A stretch of 64,000 nt of DNA from Serinus canaria (GCF_022539315.1 NC_066316.1:94916179-94980178); one strand, 5' to 3'; shown: positions 36,301 through 50,430, counted from the stretch's first letter. Numbers and translations are program-made. The notes: a model not told the origin generated them from the sequence alone.

Positions 36301-38569
36301 ACTATAAATTATAGGGGGTTTATATTAAATTAAAATTTGTAGCGCTAGTCTGTGTTCACAACTGACATTCTGCTAGGCTTGCAGTCCTTTCCAGGTTATT
36401 CAAGTTATTCTTGATAATAGAATAAAAAATAATAGAATCCAGCAGTTGGATACTTTCAAAACAGCCAGCAAAATCACTGGACACACTGTATTTACACTAG
36501 TACTGCAAAGAGAGAAGTTTGATCCTTAATATCCTAACAGTGTCCAAGATGGGCCAAGACTGCCTTTCTAAAACAAAATGAACCCACCTGTGCCCTATGC
36601 ACAGAAAAAGACATGGATTCTTGGTTTTCTCCATTTTATTTTTGTCTCAAGGCATCTCAGTGTCATCTTTGACCCACAAATCCAAGAATGCTTAGGGTCA
36701 ACACTGACTAGCATAAAAACAAGCAGGAAACATAGCAGCATAATGCTGAGTTGTGAAAGCACAAAAAGCACTGGCTTTCATTATTCCACAGTGTCAATAT
36801 TCATGTTAAAGCAAATGCATTCCTTAATACAAAATAGGGATTTATTAAGCAACCAAAAAATCTGAAAGGACCCACTTCCATCTTGTTTCTAAGCTATGTT
36901 TAATGAAGTGCATGACTACCTGTTTTGTCCAGCTTCTCTTGACATTAAGTATTTTTTTCAAACTTCTGACTTTAATTTATGTGTACCTGAAATGGGAAGA
37001 CCTATTTGGCCAACCATGGTGTTGAACTGATTCCTACTGCATCTTTTCTAACTTTCAGGAGAAATGTGTTTCTATGATTAAAATCAGAATTTCCTCTCCC
37101 AAATGGTTTTTTAGAACAGAGGAGGTAGGTAGAGGATTTTTTAAAGATATTTTCCAGATACAATGGCCTTCAGCTTGCATTTTCCTCCCACCCTTCTGAC
37201 CTGCACAGATGTTGTGGATTCCCTTTCACCACCTGATCCAACAGAAGTGTCAGCTCTTGGCTCTAGGGATGTTTCTATTCCCACCGACATGTGGAGTTGC
37301 CAGAAATAAAATTACCTGTACATGGCAATATCAGGTGAACTCATTAAAAAAAAAAATTAAAAATCTGTATATGTATACAGCAGCACACTCTATCATCACA
37401 TTTAAACAGAGTTAGACAACCTGACTTCAAACACAACTTTTTCTCATCTCTCTCATGTGCCTCCACCATATTTGTGTGCCATTGTGTAGACAAAACTTTG
37501 GACATTATTATGGCTATATCCTAAATTCAATGCCTTTGAGAAAAAGTTTGTACGGGACTTTCAGATATCCTTTTCAATATTATTTTTCTACAAACCTGTA
37601 AATTATACACAACATGGTCTCTAGGGCAAAATGAGGTCTTGGATGAGCTTGGATTAACTACAAGGACTAGCACAAATATAATCTTATTTTTGTCATCAAA
37701 TAAAGCACTGTTACCTCTACACTTCTTTAATTCTTAGATCAGCATACTCTGCTTTAACATTTCATTAAGGCATGTCAGGTACAAATGTTTCATGTCACTT
37801 GATCATAACATGCTATCTGAGGCACTTAATAATCAATCTGCTCTCAAAAAAGCCTATTTGCAAAACACACAACAGGAGGGAAACATGAATTATGTTTATT
37901 TAACCAACTGGATTGCTATCAGCCTCATAAAATTTCACGTTACTCATTCATACCAGTTTTACTGAAAAAAAAAAACCCAAACCAAAACTAACTGAGCATC
38001 ATTTCAACCACCTCACACCTTCTATAGCTATTCCAGCCCAACATCAGGGATTAATACCAGCTCAGGTATATTTGCACACCATTCACCATATTGACCATTT
38101 TGATGGAGACATACTTTTACTGGCTTACTGGCAAACAAGGAAATGACAGAAAGGAAACTCACCAAATGGAATGAGAAAGGAACCACACCCCTCCACCCAG
38201 CTCAGCAGGCAAAGGCCAGTAAAGACTGATCTAACACCTTTATTCCTGTTTGCTATTTTTCAAATTACTTCTCAGGTGGTACTGTCAAACTCAAATCCTT
38301 TCAAGCAGTAGTGCCTGTCATAGATTTGAAAAAGAACACCATGCTATTTACCACCATCAAGGAGACCCTGTTCTTATTTTCCTCCTCACTTTCTTTTCCA
38401 TGTTGGCCCAAAGAAATGGGTTTTTATAAAAAGTTGCTAAAATTAGTGAGTAGCCTGGCTTAGAAATGCTAGCATTAACATTTGCTGATCTGCTCTCAAG
38501 CCACAGTGTCAATTTGCTAAATGTCTTTTGTATTAAAAGAGATGCAATGATTAAACTAACACCCTCCTG
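30382..38569. other. Long AT-rich intergenic stretch, no gene seen
   Basis: About 8.2 kb without recognisable repeats or exons. A T-rich run lies at 31982-32010. Frames examined: 31078-31509 plus (143 codons), 32009-32329 minus, 32647-32907 plus (charged N-terminal half) and 33830-34084 plus; none shows a known domain, and none is framed by convincing splice sites. Homopolymer A runs at about 33560-33573 and 37343-37355. Confidence 0.55.
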
Positions 38570-39832
38570 GAAACTATGCCAAGGCACATGGAAAATGAGG
38601 TGATTGGAGACAGCCAAGCCTGGTTAATTGAAGACAAATTATGCCTGAAAAATTCGGTGGCCTTCTATGATGGGGTGATAGTGCAGGTCCTTGAAGGAAG
38701 AATGACTGATGGCATTAACCTGGACTTGTGCAAAGCCTGTAACAGTGTCCTGCACAACATCTATATCTCTAACTGGAAAGATATGGACTTGATGGATGGA
38801 CCGCTCAGTGATAAGAAAGTAGCTGAATGGTCACACTTAAAAAGTTGCAGTCAACAGCTCAATATCCAAGTGGAGAACATCGACAAGTAATGTTCCTCAG
38901 TAGCTGGTACATCAATAAACATCTTTGTTGGTGACACAGATGGTGGGATCGACCCTCAGCTGGTTTGCCACCACCACCAAGCCATGTGGCACTGTCAACA
39001 CCCTGGAGGTCACACTTGGAGGGAAGGAATGCCATCCAGAGGGACCTGGACAGGCTTGAGGTGGGCCCGTGGAGATCAACAAGACCAAGTGCAAGGTCCT
39101 GCACCTGGGTTGGGGCAATCCCAAGCACAAATACAGACTGGGATGAGAAAGAACTCTGAGGTGAAAGAGAGCATCTCTGAAAAACTTGGGGTTGCTGGTG
39201 GATGGAAAGCTGGATGTGAGCCAGCATTGTGCACTTCCAGCCCACAAGCCAACCACCTCCTGGGCTGCATCAAAAGCAGTGTGACCAGCAGATCAGGGGG
39301 GTTGATTCTGTTCCCTCTACATCACTCTCAGGAGATCCCCACCTGGAGGGTCCTGCATTCAGCTCTGGGGTCCCCAACATAAGAAGGACATGGAGTGACT
39401 GGCACGAGTCCAGATGAGGACCATGAAGACAACTGGAGGGCTGGAGAACTTCTCCTGTGAAGACAGGCTGAGAGAATTGGGGTTGTTCTGCCTTAAAGCC
39501 CCCTCTAGCACCTGAGGAGAGCCTACGAGCAAGCTGGGGAGGGACTTTTTACAAGAGGACAGGAAAAGGGGGAATGGCTTCAAACTGAAAAAGAGTAGGT
39601 TTAGATTAGATATGATGAAGAAATACTTTACTGGGAGGGGGGGGTGGGAGGCACTGGAACAGGTTGTGCAGAGAAGCTGTAGAGTCCAAATCTCTGGAAG
39701 CATTCAAGGCCTGGCTGGATGGGGTTTTGAGCAACCTGATCTAGTGGAAAGTGTCCCTGCCCACGGCAGAGGGGTTGGAGCTAGATGGTCTTAAAGGTCC
39801 CTTCCAACCCAAGCCATTCCACGATCTCTTAA
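38570..39832 (+). mobile_element. CR1 LINE, about 1.26 kb, old subfamily with dead RT motif
   Basis: A sense CR1 that enters ORF2 in the early RT region (CACATGGAAAATGAGGTGAT, GGTGGCCTTCTATGATGGGG, CTGGACTTGTGCAAAGCCTG) and runs to the 3' end (CTAGATGGTCTTAAAGGTCC, CTTCCAACCCAAGCCATTCC). Where the FADD catalytic motif should be, after CCCTCAGCTGGTTTGCC at about 38956, the DNA reads ACCACCACCAAG, so the aspartates are lost. Many indels break every frame. An ORF2-like piece LDLCKACNSVLHNIYISNWK is visible at about 38727-38786. It is among the oldest looking copies in the window. Confidence 0.92.
38576..38890 (+). pseudogene. CR1 ORF2 early-RT fragment
   Basis: A 104-codon frame over the first part of the CR1 reverse transcriptase. 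It contains MPRHMENEVIGDSQAWLIED and NSVAFYDGVIVQVLEGRMTD, then INLDLCKACNSVLHNIYISN, which corresponds to the conserved 'vYLDFCKAFDtVpHNILisk' block; here the FD pair of KAFD is replaced (KACN), and the frame stops soon after. The upstream endonuclease and the downstream catalytic FADD are missing or mutated. Non-functional. Confidence 0.85.
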
Positions 39833-41919
39833 GATCTAAAAAAGTGCAAAAAAAGGAAAAAGGATCAGGCTAATGGTGTACCGCAAAGCACTTTACAGCT
39901 AATTTATATGCAAAGCTAATTGTAATTCAGATAAGCATATCACAAGATAGAAGAAGTTGCACAATGTTACACAAGCAATGAGGTGTATCCAAATCTATTT
40001 TTTGTATCTCTGCCATACAGTGACAAAGTAGGAATCTCTACAACCCTAAATGATCTTCAAGTGACTACAGCTCTTTTGTTGAAAACAATTTTTTAACCAC
40101 ACAGACCTAAATGCAGATGTCTAATGTTCAAAGAATCCCCTTTCTCTTGTGTCTTCTAACCAGACACATGAGATTTTCAGGCAGTACCTGCTGAGTGCTT
40201 GGAAAAACAAGCCCCTTGCACAAAATTTAGAAATGCACAGATATCAGTACCACTGGACTAAAGAAACTTGTATAAGACAGTACCACATAAATCCTTCAAA
40301 TTTCAGCTCCAGAAATTTTTTTTCATATGAGGTTAATGTATTAATTCTCACTAATTTAAAATGAGATCTTTGGCAAACCAAACTAAAGTAAATTCATATG
40401 AGTAAAACCAGAACTTCCGATTTAAAGAAAGGAATTTTGAACTTAATAATAGTTAATTTCATAGCATAAATTAAGAAAGTAATAAAAAACTAATTTCTAA
40501 TACAAAATCAAACTATTTCATTTGAAAGAAGAAATATTGTGATGTTTTTCCATTATTGCTCTACTCCAGAAAGCAAACATCTTGTTTCTAAAGCATGTGA
40601 TTCCTCCCAATGTTTCCAGCATTATTAATATATAACATAGCTGGTTCTCAAGATTTGAAGCAATACATGCCAACTTATCTACTGTCTTGTATGATGAATA
40701 TAAAAGTTTATGTACTTACAGCAAATTGTACATTTATCACTTGCATTCAGTTGTTTGGCATTTTTTAATTCTATGAGTAAAATCCCTGCACATACTTCAA
40801 GGCAAACAGAACAGTTCTGAGGTAAATGAAGGAAGAGGCTGGTTGTATTAAAAGACTATTTTATAGTTAGGATCTTATCATAAATTATTATGAATGTATC
40901 AATTACACATTTCTTAGTAAAGACAAAGGTTGATTAATGCTGATATCCTATGCCTTTCAATTTGATACTGTTTTGATCATTAGTGTTACAGGCTACCTGT
41001 AAACAGGGGCAGCAACATGCCTCCAGAGAGGACAGAAAAATACATCTTGGCTTATGTCACAGTTGTGATACCTCTTGGGGAATGTTGTTTTTAAGCTTAC
41101 CACAACCAAGGTACTGGTTGATGAAGGGACAATTTAGAGCAATAAATACCAAGATCAAATTTAGTATTCAGAAGTTTGGGCAAAACAATAAAGCAATCAA
41201 GAATTCAGTTTATAAAGCATGGGTTAATAATTCTATCTTAAATGGAATTGCTTTGAAAGCCATACTGGAAAAGCAAGTTAACAGCTGAAAAACCTAGAAA
41301 TTAACACAGAATGCTTTCCTCCCTTCAAGAAATTCTCAGTTACTCCAGGATTAGGCCACTGGCTCTGTAAATGTAGCCATGCAAATGTATTGTCTCTTTG
41401 TACTAATATAGATGTCTGGCAATTTCTTTTTGCAGTTACCATGGTTCTAATATTCTGCCGTTTCAGCAGGAAAATAACATTTAAGCATATGATTGAACAG
41501 TGAGACGTTTTTTAGACATTTAAGGGTTACAATTAACAGTGAGGTCAAAATTTCTTGTTTAAAAACATTAAACTATGATCTGAAATCTGTAATTCTCATA
41601 TATGAAAATTCAGAGTGTGAATTAACAAAAAAAAAATCAAGAAAGCTACTGATTTTGCTTTCTCAGTTTCTAGCCCTAAATTTTTGGTTCCTATTCATCC
41701 ATTGGCTAGTAAAAATGAGCAACAGGTTGAATCTCCCAGCTTACTTGCATCCTTACATCAAAATACTACAGATGAGTAAGAAAAAGCCCCATTTCTCCTA
41801 CAGCAAATACTTTTAAGCTCCAGTTCACAGTAGAAATATTTTCCAGTAAGCAGCTGGGCCACTGAACAGCTCTTGGGAATACAGGTTGACTAGAACTCAA
41901 GTTAGCTGAATTGTAAGGC
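39833..41919. other. AT-rich intergenic DNA, no gene seen
   Basis: About 2.1 kb. Frames of 71-107 codons (40149-40364, 40983-41288, 41493-41816, all plus) have no identified domain. No repeats recognised. Confidence 0.5.
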
Positions 41920-42035
41920 CACAGATTACCTCAAATTGGAAGGATGGAGCCCAAATCCCTACTCCTTGCAGGACTATGCAGGGGTAAATCATAAGCCTGT
42001 CATCCATATGTTCCTTGAACTCCATACAGGGATTC
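41920..42035 (-). mobile_element. Probable CR1 3' fragment, strongly diverged
   Basis: The plus strand reads ACCTCAAATTGGAAGGATGG, then CCTACTCCTTGCAGGACTA, GTAAATCATAAGCCTGTCAT and TTCCTTGAACTCCATACAGG. The order fits the reverse of a CR1 3' end of the 'ctaaatcatatg-ctgagag-cattgtcc-cttcttgaactc' type, with many substitutions. It is the last CR1-like trace before a 20-kb CR1-free block. Confidence 0.55.
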
Positions 42036-45000
42036 ATGAAGTTCCATACAAATAAAAGACACCATTAGACAGGAGAATTCTGGAATTCAGGATAGTTTGT
42101 GCAATTTTCAGACAATTTGGAAGGAAATCCTTAGCATTGTGGGACCCCAGAACTCTGCTTAAGGGATTTCAAGGAGTTTAAACTCAGCTTCCCCCAGTTC
42201 CTGGCTTTTTTGGTAGGGTTTTTTTGAAACTCCTGGTCCTTCCTTAATTTTCCCATATTATTGTTTCCATGTTTTCTTACTCAAATCTATTGTACCATTA
42301 CAAACATATGGAACAAATCAGTGGAGTTCTCATGTCTTTTCATATTTTAGCACCTGTTTTCCATGCATGTTCAGAGTTTCACTTTTATCAGATATAAAAA
42401 ATATATATAAAATTGAAGAAAAGTAGAAGATGGAGGCAGAAAATAAAATTTGCTATGAAGTAGGAGCACCCCACAACTGATTTAAACACACCAAGACTCA
42501 TGATGCAAGTCTAGCATCATCAATAGCAGAAGCAAAGCTTTTGGATACATAACATTGTAATTTCAGTTCTAAATTTTGCACCAGGTTTATATCAACTTTT
42601 CAATGGAAATGACACAAAATCAGAAGCATTTATACACTAAGAAATTAGTGGCATGGTGGCTCTGGGAACCTGCAAACCCTGACTGTTTAGCAGTGGATAG
42701 CAACTTGGTGTTGACAAATCTTATGTATTATAACAAGGTGTCAATTTTTATATATATATGACTATAAAGGTGCAGTTGTTACTCTTGTAAAGTGTACAAA
42801 AAGCAAGCAAATTAGCTAGTGAGATATCCCATTCACACTTCTCTTAACTTCTGAGTACATAAACACAAGTGAGAGTTTTGAGTAGTTACAAGATGTGGCT
42901 CACTAACTTCTATTAAATTATGAAATCTATGTAGAGCCCATAATTTTAGGAAATCTTTTGCAATATTGAAATGCAAAGACAGTTTTCTAGACCAAAATAT
43001 TTATAAAGATAGCTACTTCATTAGCTGTAATTCTCAAAAAGCTGTTCTATCTTTTCTTTCCTAGTTCCTGAAGTGATTCACCCAGCATCTGTAAACAAAG
43101 ATCCATGTATTGCTCAGTGGCTTCTGATGTATATTTGGTAAATTAAAAACACCTTTAAAACCGAAAAGGAAGATGCTTTCACTAAGAGTAGAAATACTTA
43201 TGATTCTCAATACAGAAGACCAATTATAGGAACAATCTGAATACAATTCCTGGAAGCCTCAGAAGCATACTCTGATATGTGTTATTGGCAGTACTGCTTT
43301 GATTCTGATTGTTCTGCTCTTTGAGTAAGCTGCACTTATGACTGCTAAAAAAAATTAATTTCAAAGTTAACCACATTTTACTGAATTTGGCAAGTAGCAT
43401 AGGCATAGGAAAATGATGTTCCATATCAGTTTTTCAAACAGAACACATCCACCACAGTTTTTGCAAAATAAAGATTTATTAACTATATCAAATAACATAT
43501 AAAACAACAAATAGAAAGAGCAGGGTGCATGAGTCATTAACAAATGTGCAATCTTGTCATCTGCTCTTATTTTCCACTGGAGTTGGCTGGATTTAACACT
43601 TTGGCAATCTGTGCTGGCTCTTGGGCAGGTAGGAGGTAAAGGAAGAAGGTATATGGGATGAGACCTGCTTTGCAGAGCTGTCTATGAAACACAGTGACTG
43701 CTGCAGTGAAATGACTGGGTGTTTTATCCCATACTGCTTTGCAGGGCCTGCATTTGTTAAATCAGGATGCTCAGTCTTCAAGGTAAACTATTCAAGTGTG
43801 CCTTTTCTCCAGCATGTTGTGTCACAAAGGCCAAAGAGACCTATGGAGAATATCTACCTTCTCTTTCTTTTCTTTCTTCTAAACATCATCTGCTTCTTCT
43901 CAGGCAAGGTCACTGATAAGCAACAACAAAACAAAAAAGGCATTGTTAGATTGGACAGGTCATAGATAAAAATCTCCATCTTTTTCCCACTTTTTTTTTT
44001 TTTTCTCATAAGATATGAAATGGATCAGCCTTATAGTGGGCAGTTCAGAACGTCTGTCATTGATGGCTACTTTAAATTCAGCACCTTTTCAAGACCTTGG
44101 ATACAGAGGGTGGACTACCACAGATACTAGTTGCAGAAACATGGCAGTAAGTGACTGAACAGACAGCAATCTGTTCAGAAAGGGCAGGGACCCCTGAGAA
44201 AGTTCTTCAGAACAGCTGGAGTTCACCCAGACCTCACCAGCCTTTCCACTATGAGCACTTCTCCAGAGCTGATAAAGGTGAGGCACTAGCACACTGTAAA
44301 AGGAGAAGAGGCCTTCTTCACTCTCAACATTTAAAGAATACTTGCTGAAAAATGCTGACAGTGTCCTGAAGATAAAAAGGGATGTTCATGCAAAGATCAA
44401 CCTGAAAATCCATGAATGAAAATAGATAGCTGCTATTGTTTAATTCAGTGAGCAGCTTCTCTGAACCAACATCAAAATGGCTCTGTTTCCTGGAATAAAA
44501 ATTTTAAAAAATATTGAGTTTGGCTTACTCTCAGAAAGCAAGGGGTTGAATGTATGAAGGTTCCACTAAATGTATACATTTTATTCACAGAAATTAGCAA
44601 GTAATTACAAGTCTAGTTTTAACAGTCTTGTTTCCCATCTGTTTTAATGGCATACTAAGGTGTCAGTTTCATTACCATTGTTTTTGCCCCGCATGCAAAG
44701 AACTGATATTTAGTCACAGAAATTCTACATGCCCACATATATTTATCTATATTTAGCACACAATTATGAACACTGGGTGTGGTGTATTTTGTCTTTTGGT
44801 TTTGTTTGTACTTAAAATTGACAGTGCATATAGGAGTGCTAAAATAAACTGGCTATTTGAAAGGCATTTTCTTTGTTTCCTGTCCCTTTGTAATCAGACA
44901 CTACTCTAAGAGAGTGGTGAAAAAACCAAAGAGAAAGAACAAGTTCCTAGAGCTGGAAAAAAACAGAACAAACTAGCAGAAGTAGCATATAAAAATAAAC

Positions 45001-47781
45001 TTACATGAGCTTTTTTGCCTTTCCAGCTGGTCCTTGGTTTCATGAAGTACTCCTGACTTCCCTCCATGTACATCTCCTGACTCCTCTGTGTAATCCTTCT
45101 TAACAAGCTTGCTGTCCATATCCACCTCTCAGGTTCTTTTCCTTCTCTTTTTTGAGGTTGTATGTCCAATGGTCACAGAATTCTAATTTTTCTTAGCATC
45201 CAAACTCTGTATGTTGGCTAACAGAACCTCAGTTTTTCCACCAGCAGTTTCCTTTTAATTGAATGTTTGATTCTTTTTCCCTGATGTGACATTTTCACTC
45301 ATTCCTCTCATCACAACCTCTCCATCTTACACACGCCACGTCCAAAAACCACCTTGGTTCCTGTGAGAATGCTGCAGCCTGGCCTGTGCCCGCTATCCCT
45401 GAGGACTGAAGCATGCTATTCTCCTGGAATATGGAGGTCCAGTAACTCCACACACAGTAAAGCCCTTAGCTCAAGTAGATCCAAACATGCAGAGTATTTT
45501 ACAAGGTTGAGAAAAACATTTATTCATCACTGGAAGGGATAAGATCTGGAGTTTGATGAAAACTGGAGTTTGAAATTGGGCGCAGGTTGATCACAGCCAA
45601 AGGATCAGTGGATTGTGAAATTCTTGAAGAGCAGTAAATCTGTTTCTCTTAGTATATACATAACATATCGACTGTAGAGGCATCTTACCACTGCTGGAAC
45701 AGACATCTTTTTCTATGTGTGAGGGTATTTTAACTTGACCTGTATAAACTCTGGGTGTTTCCTAGCAAGACCCGGAATGGACTTTGTGCTTGTACGTGCT
45801 GAAAAAACACAAGCATTACTTTTTAGTGTCAACTCCCAGCCCAAAGAATCTGTTTTTCTGGATTTTTAATTCAAACTATGCAGCATAACTAAGACACTGC
45901 AGAAACATAATTCTGAATCCATAATAATTTGTGTTAGACATACCAAGAGTATTATAAAGATACAAAGAAAGTATCTGTAGTCATCCTCATCATCTTCTAT
46001 GACATAACAGTATGAGTTCTTCCTAAATATGCACATTCTTTTCTCCCCCCCATCTTCACCCTCTGATCCAGTCCTAAAGGTACAGAACTAATATCAAGCA
46101 AAAACAGAACAGATGATTTGGGATACAAGCATCATAAAGTCACCCCAGGACACCTCCCAAAAAATCCTGAGTATTTGTTCATAGGATATGACAGCCACAA
46201 TGTACACAAACAACTAATACGTTTATAACTATGCAGTAAAAATAGTTCCATATTCAAACATGGCCTTTCCCTCTTTGGACAACAGAAGAATTGCTACTAT
46301 CTCTGAAAATATTACTAAAACAAATCACTAGTGCTGAAAACTAATACACTGAATTCAACAGTCCTGGTGTAGGAGATGTGAAATAAAGGGATAAGCCACT
46401 GATTTACAGTATCACAAGAGGCCTGGGAAACCCCTTTCAGTAGTATTCCTTATGTGAGAGAATGACCTGCTGCAGCACTGAAGAAATGCCAGAATATCTA
46501 CTCCCTACAGTTTATCCTCAAAACAAACTTTGGAGACCTCTGGAGATCTTCTCTTTCTGCATTTTGACTATTTCATTTGAACTGAGGAACTGTTCAGAAA
46601 GTGACAAAGATGGACTAGGTTAAATGCTGTAACATGGTACTTATTCACACTACATTAGGCAGAGGAACACTAAAATTAGGCATAAAAATTTTATTCCCTT
46701 GGTAATATCCTCCAGTATTGGCTAGAGACAGGAGGAAAAAAGGGGATTTCCCTTGGAAAAATAAAGCAAGCTGTTGATATGAAATATAAATATCGCAGTA
46801 TTACATCTGCAATAGTATCACTATTTCTATTTGGGGGGACGGGACATGAGGGACACAACATCACCAGAAAGCCTGGAAAAAATGAGCCATTCAGTGAGCA
46901 GTCTAAAGTCTTTTTTGAATGGTAACTATACTCTCCATTATGTTCTGCCTATAAACAATATTATTAATAAAAAAATCTTGAGAGAATGAGAAGATGGTCC
47001 CTTTTGATTTTACTGGAGCCACATGAGAAATATGTTTGGCCTGTCATTCCATAAAATGCTGTTACAAGCCTGTTCCAAAGCTCATTGCTCTCTTTTCTTT
47101 GGGGTCAGAAGCATGATCATGCAAAGTAGGAAAAAAACAGCAGCCTTTTTAAAACCCCTCATAAAAATATTTTTTCCTAAATTGCTGCTTTGCCCTAATT
47201 CTCTTCATTACTGCACCAAGCAAGGCACAGCACTTGCCAGATTCAGACTAAACTAGCTGAAACCATACCAAGTTAACATATATTTGTTCTATTTCATGCC
47301 CTTTTTAACCAACTTCCTGTTAAAAAATGCCATGAAGACATAAGGTATGAGAAATGCAGACCTTAAATACTTTACAAAATAAGAGACCCCAGTGCTGGTT
47401 TGGTTGGAAATCTGTGACCTGACAGATGTTTATGTGTTTACTCTTTATAGTGCAGAACTATAATCAATTTGGTTTTGATAGACCTTCAAGAAACATAAAA
47501 TTTATCCTGAAGGAAACTGTTTTCTCAAACCAACAGCCCAGATGCATTAGGCAGGTGGGAGTTTCAGCAAACCAAAGGGTCTACTGGCAGACACAACATT
47601 GATTTCCTATTGTTTACAACCTACCAGACAGTTCTATACTGACCTGATTTGATGGTTCTCTCTGGGGCGCCCTGCAGCCCTGGTTATTTCCACAACCAAG
47701 CTGGGCAGCTTCCTTACTTGGTGACTGTGCTCCACATCTGCAGCTTCAGTGCAAACATGCTGAACTAGTATATACACACTG

Positions 47782-47806
47782 AAAATCTGATCCGAGATCA
47801 GATTTT
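47782..47806. repeat. Perfect 11-bp-arm hairpin
   Basis: AAAATCTGATC (47782-47792), spacer CGA, and the exact inverted copy GATCAGATTTT (47796-47806). A further partial copy AAATCCGATCT follows at 47807-47817, differing from the left arm mainly by T to C. Confidence 0.9.
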
Positions 47807-49090
47807 AAATCCGATCTAATAATAATGTTTACTGTTTTCATGACTAGAAGAATGATCCCCTTAAGGGATCAAAAATTCTATTGTGATTTTTGTCTGTCTC
47901 CACATTCAACTCCCCCTCCCCACACAAGATGTTTCCCCTTCATTTCAGTTTCATTACATTTTACTGCTTTTTCCTCTATGGCTAAAATAGATAGAGTGAT
48001 TCTAATCAAAGCAAAATACTGTGAAGGATTCTAAAGAGATAATCTTTGTCAACAAGCTACAAAAGCTTTGATTTTTTTTCTCCTTGTGACTTTTTAATCT
48101 AGGGTATGTGGAGAAGACAATGCTATTTGGTCTGCACCCGTTTTTACTCCATAGAAATCTGGCTGCACTTCTGCTTAAAGCACCATTGATAATCTTATTA
48201 GCATTTCTCATTATTCCTATTACGTGAAAGAAAAGGTCAGTAAGTAATCCACAGCCATGAAGTTTTCTGGTACTATACTATCAGGAACTTCACATCTTTA
48301 CTGAAAGTTGATCATCATGATGCAAACATTTATCAAGCTCAGACAAAGTGATATTAAACTCGGTATTTCCATGAGGATATTCAGTGCTGTATACCTATTT
48401 AATATCAAAGTACTTTTCCACCACTGACTCTCTGGAAAAAAAAATGATGGTTCTCAAAGTTGATCAAGAAATGATTCTAACACAGACAACTTTGTTTTAT
48501 AAACGTGCTTGTTCAATGCACTTAGAAATACTCAAGCTCATTTCCCATGGAAATGCTAATGCATGGGAATTATATTTTCATTCTTTTAGAGTCCATATAA
48601 AAGCCCGACCAGCACAGAACAGTTTTCAAAACAGTTTCTTTTTTGCCATTCATATAGCAAAGTTTCTACGCCTTGCTAATAGTCTGCCGCATATGTGTAG
48701 CATGTATGTGTATATAATCAAAATATTCCTTTTCATATCTTACTCATCTCAACACAAAATTAAACGAAACAGAAGAGAACAGGAAAAACAGAAACCTCAA
48801 AAATAGTCCTTAACAAATCTGGAAAAATCATATATCTCTGATTATACTGAAGTAGCTCCTCTTCTTTCTTAATTGTCTTTGTCTCCAAACACACAGTTGC
48901 TCAATTTTATAATATGTAACATCCAAGACTGTAGAGTAAAACAACAAAGTCATACTATGAACCAAGAACTACTACAATAAATACTGATGCCCTTTTTGAA
49001 AATGTGGGCATATAACTGGAAATTTGAATCTAAAACAAAGAAACCACTGCAAATGTTTAGCATTTAACTACTGCCCTTGTGGGTGAAAAT

Positions 49091-49124
49091 GGGGGGGAAA
49101 AGAGGGGGGAAGGGGGAAGAAGAA
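49091..49124 (+). repeat. 34-bp G-rich homopurine tract
   Basis: An uninterrupted purine run containing G7, G6 and G5 blocks separated by A-rich linkers. Such tracts can form triplex (H-DNA) or G-quadruplex structures; that is a general property, not shown here. Confidence 0.85.
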
Positions 49125-50430
49125 CATTCACTCTCCAGAAAGTTCAAGCTGTAAAATACATACAAAATTGAATCTACTATTAAGACCAGATTAAAATATA
49201 CCTAATTCTACATATACTCACTGTAAGCATTTACTCTTCTCTTTGTTTCACTTGATAAATCAATGTAGTTTTTAGAAAAATATAGTTACTTAAAAAGATC
49301 CTGGGTTTTTACATCCAGTCTTGCATCACTCTGTATTTCTAATGTTCAAAGTGCTGTGTTGCCATCTTAATTGTTTTTAAATGTGTCATATTGCAAACAA
49401 GTATAAATATATAGTCATCAGACAACACTACAGCAACCAACTTTAACCTTATCATTCCAAACTTAATCAACCTTAATAAATCATATGGGGTACCTGCAAA
49501 CTGCCCAGCAAGGGTTAATAGTACGTTCCAATATTTGGGGGGCTTTTTTGTTTGCAGAGTGACATGATAAAGACTTTTATTTGTTTGGAAATTTTTGAAA
49601 ATAAACTATCACACAGAACTGAAATGGCAATTAGGGAAAAAAAAAAGGGAGAGAAAGGTAAAAACTAAACATCATTTGTACTGTAGCTGTTGTTCTCCCC
49701 AGCAATATACTTAAAGGTAATAAAACCCCACACCACTCAAATTACAGCAAATAATCTATTAAACTGTTCTACAATAGTCACAAGAACTATGTAAAGACAA
49801 TTACCAGATAATAATTTCTACTTAACCACAACCTTAAATGCAGTTTCAAAATTAGGTCAGTTAAAATGAAAATCACCATTTTTAAGGAGGTTAGGAATCA
49901 TTATAATTGAATAAAAATATTCCTAAATGACTACACAAAAAAAAAAGCAAACATAACTAAATGGTCAAGTACCCCATATTTTATAGACAGCATCAGAATT
50001 ATATAAGAAATGCCTATCAATGGATGCTCTGTTCAAGAAGTGGGATTCCAGTCTGACTCAGTATTATTATGTGACAAAAAAATACCTAATTCACAGATTG
50101 CTTGGTTTTTTTATTTTTTTTCTTTCTTCTTCTCTCAAAAAAGAAGCCTTTATAAGGACACATATGTAGCAGAGATACATAGAGCTGAGAGAATCACGAG
50201 CAATTTGTCAATCTGCAACTTGGGCTTTAGCATTACTGTCGAGTTTGTGTTAAATAAGCATTTTTTTCCCCTTTCAACCAAGAAAATGTATACCACACCA
50301 ATCAAAACTAATCACAGCAGGGCTTTCATTGAAACAGTAGTTGCTAATTTTACAGGTCTGCCCACATTGTTCTAGAAAATAGGAAGCAGAAATCTGACAT
50401 TTCCAACAGTCATTATTAAAACAACAATCG

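Larger units (their letters stand above)
42036..50430. other. AT-rich DNA free of recognisable interspersed repeats
   Basis: About 8.4 kb of unique-looking sequence. It contains a perfect hairpin (47782-47806), a homopurine tract (49091-49124) and a T run near 43989-44004. Frames such as 48384-48806 (140 codons) and 50010-50375 (121 codons) have no domain I recognise. The lack of CR1 here is a notable change from the first 42 kb. Confidence 0.55.

Noticed and set aside
48384..48806. 140-codon open frame
   Set aside because: Low-complexity end (lysine, glutamine and arginine rich), no domain and no promoter or splice signals.
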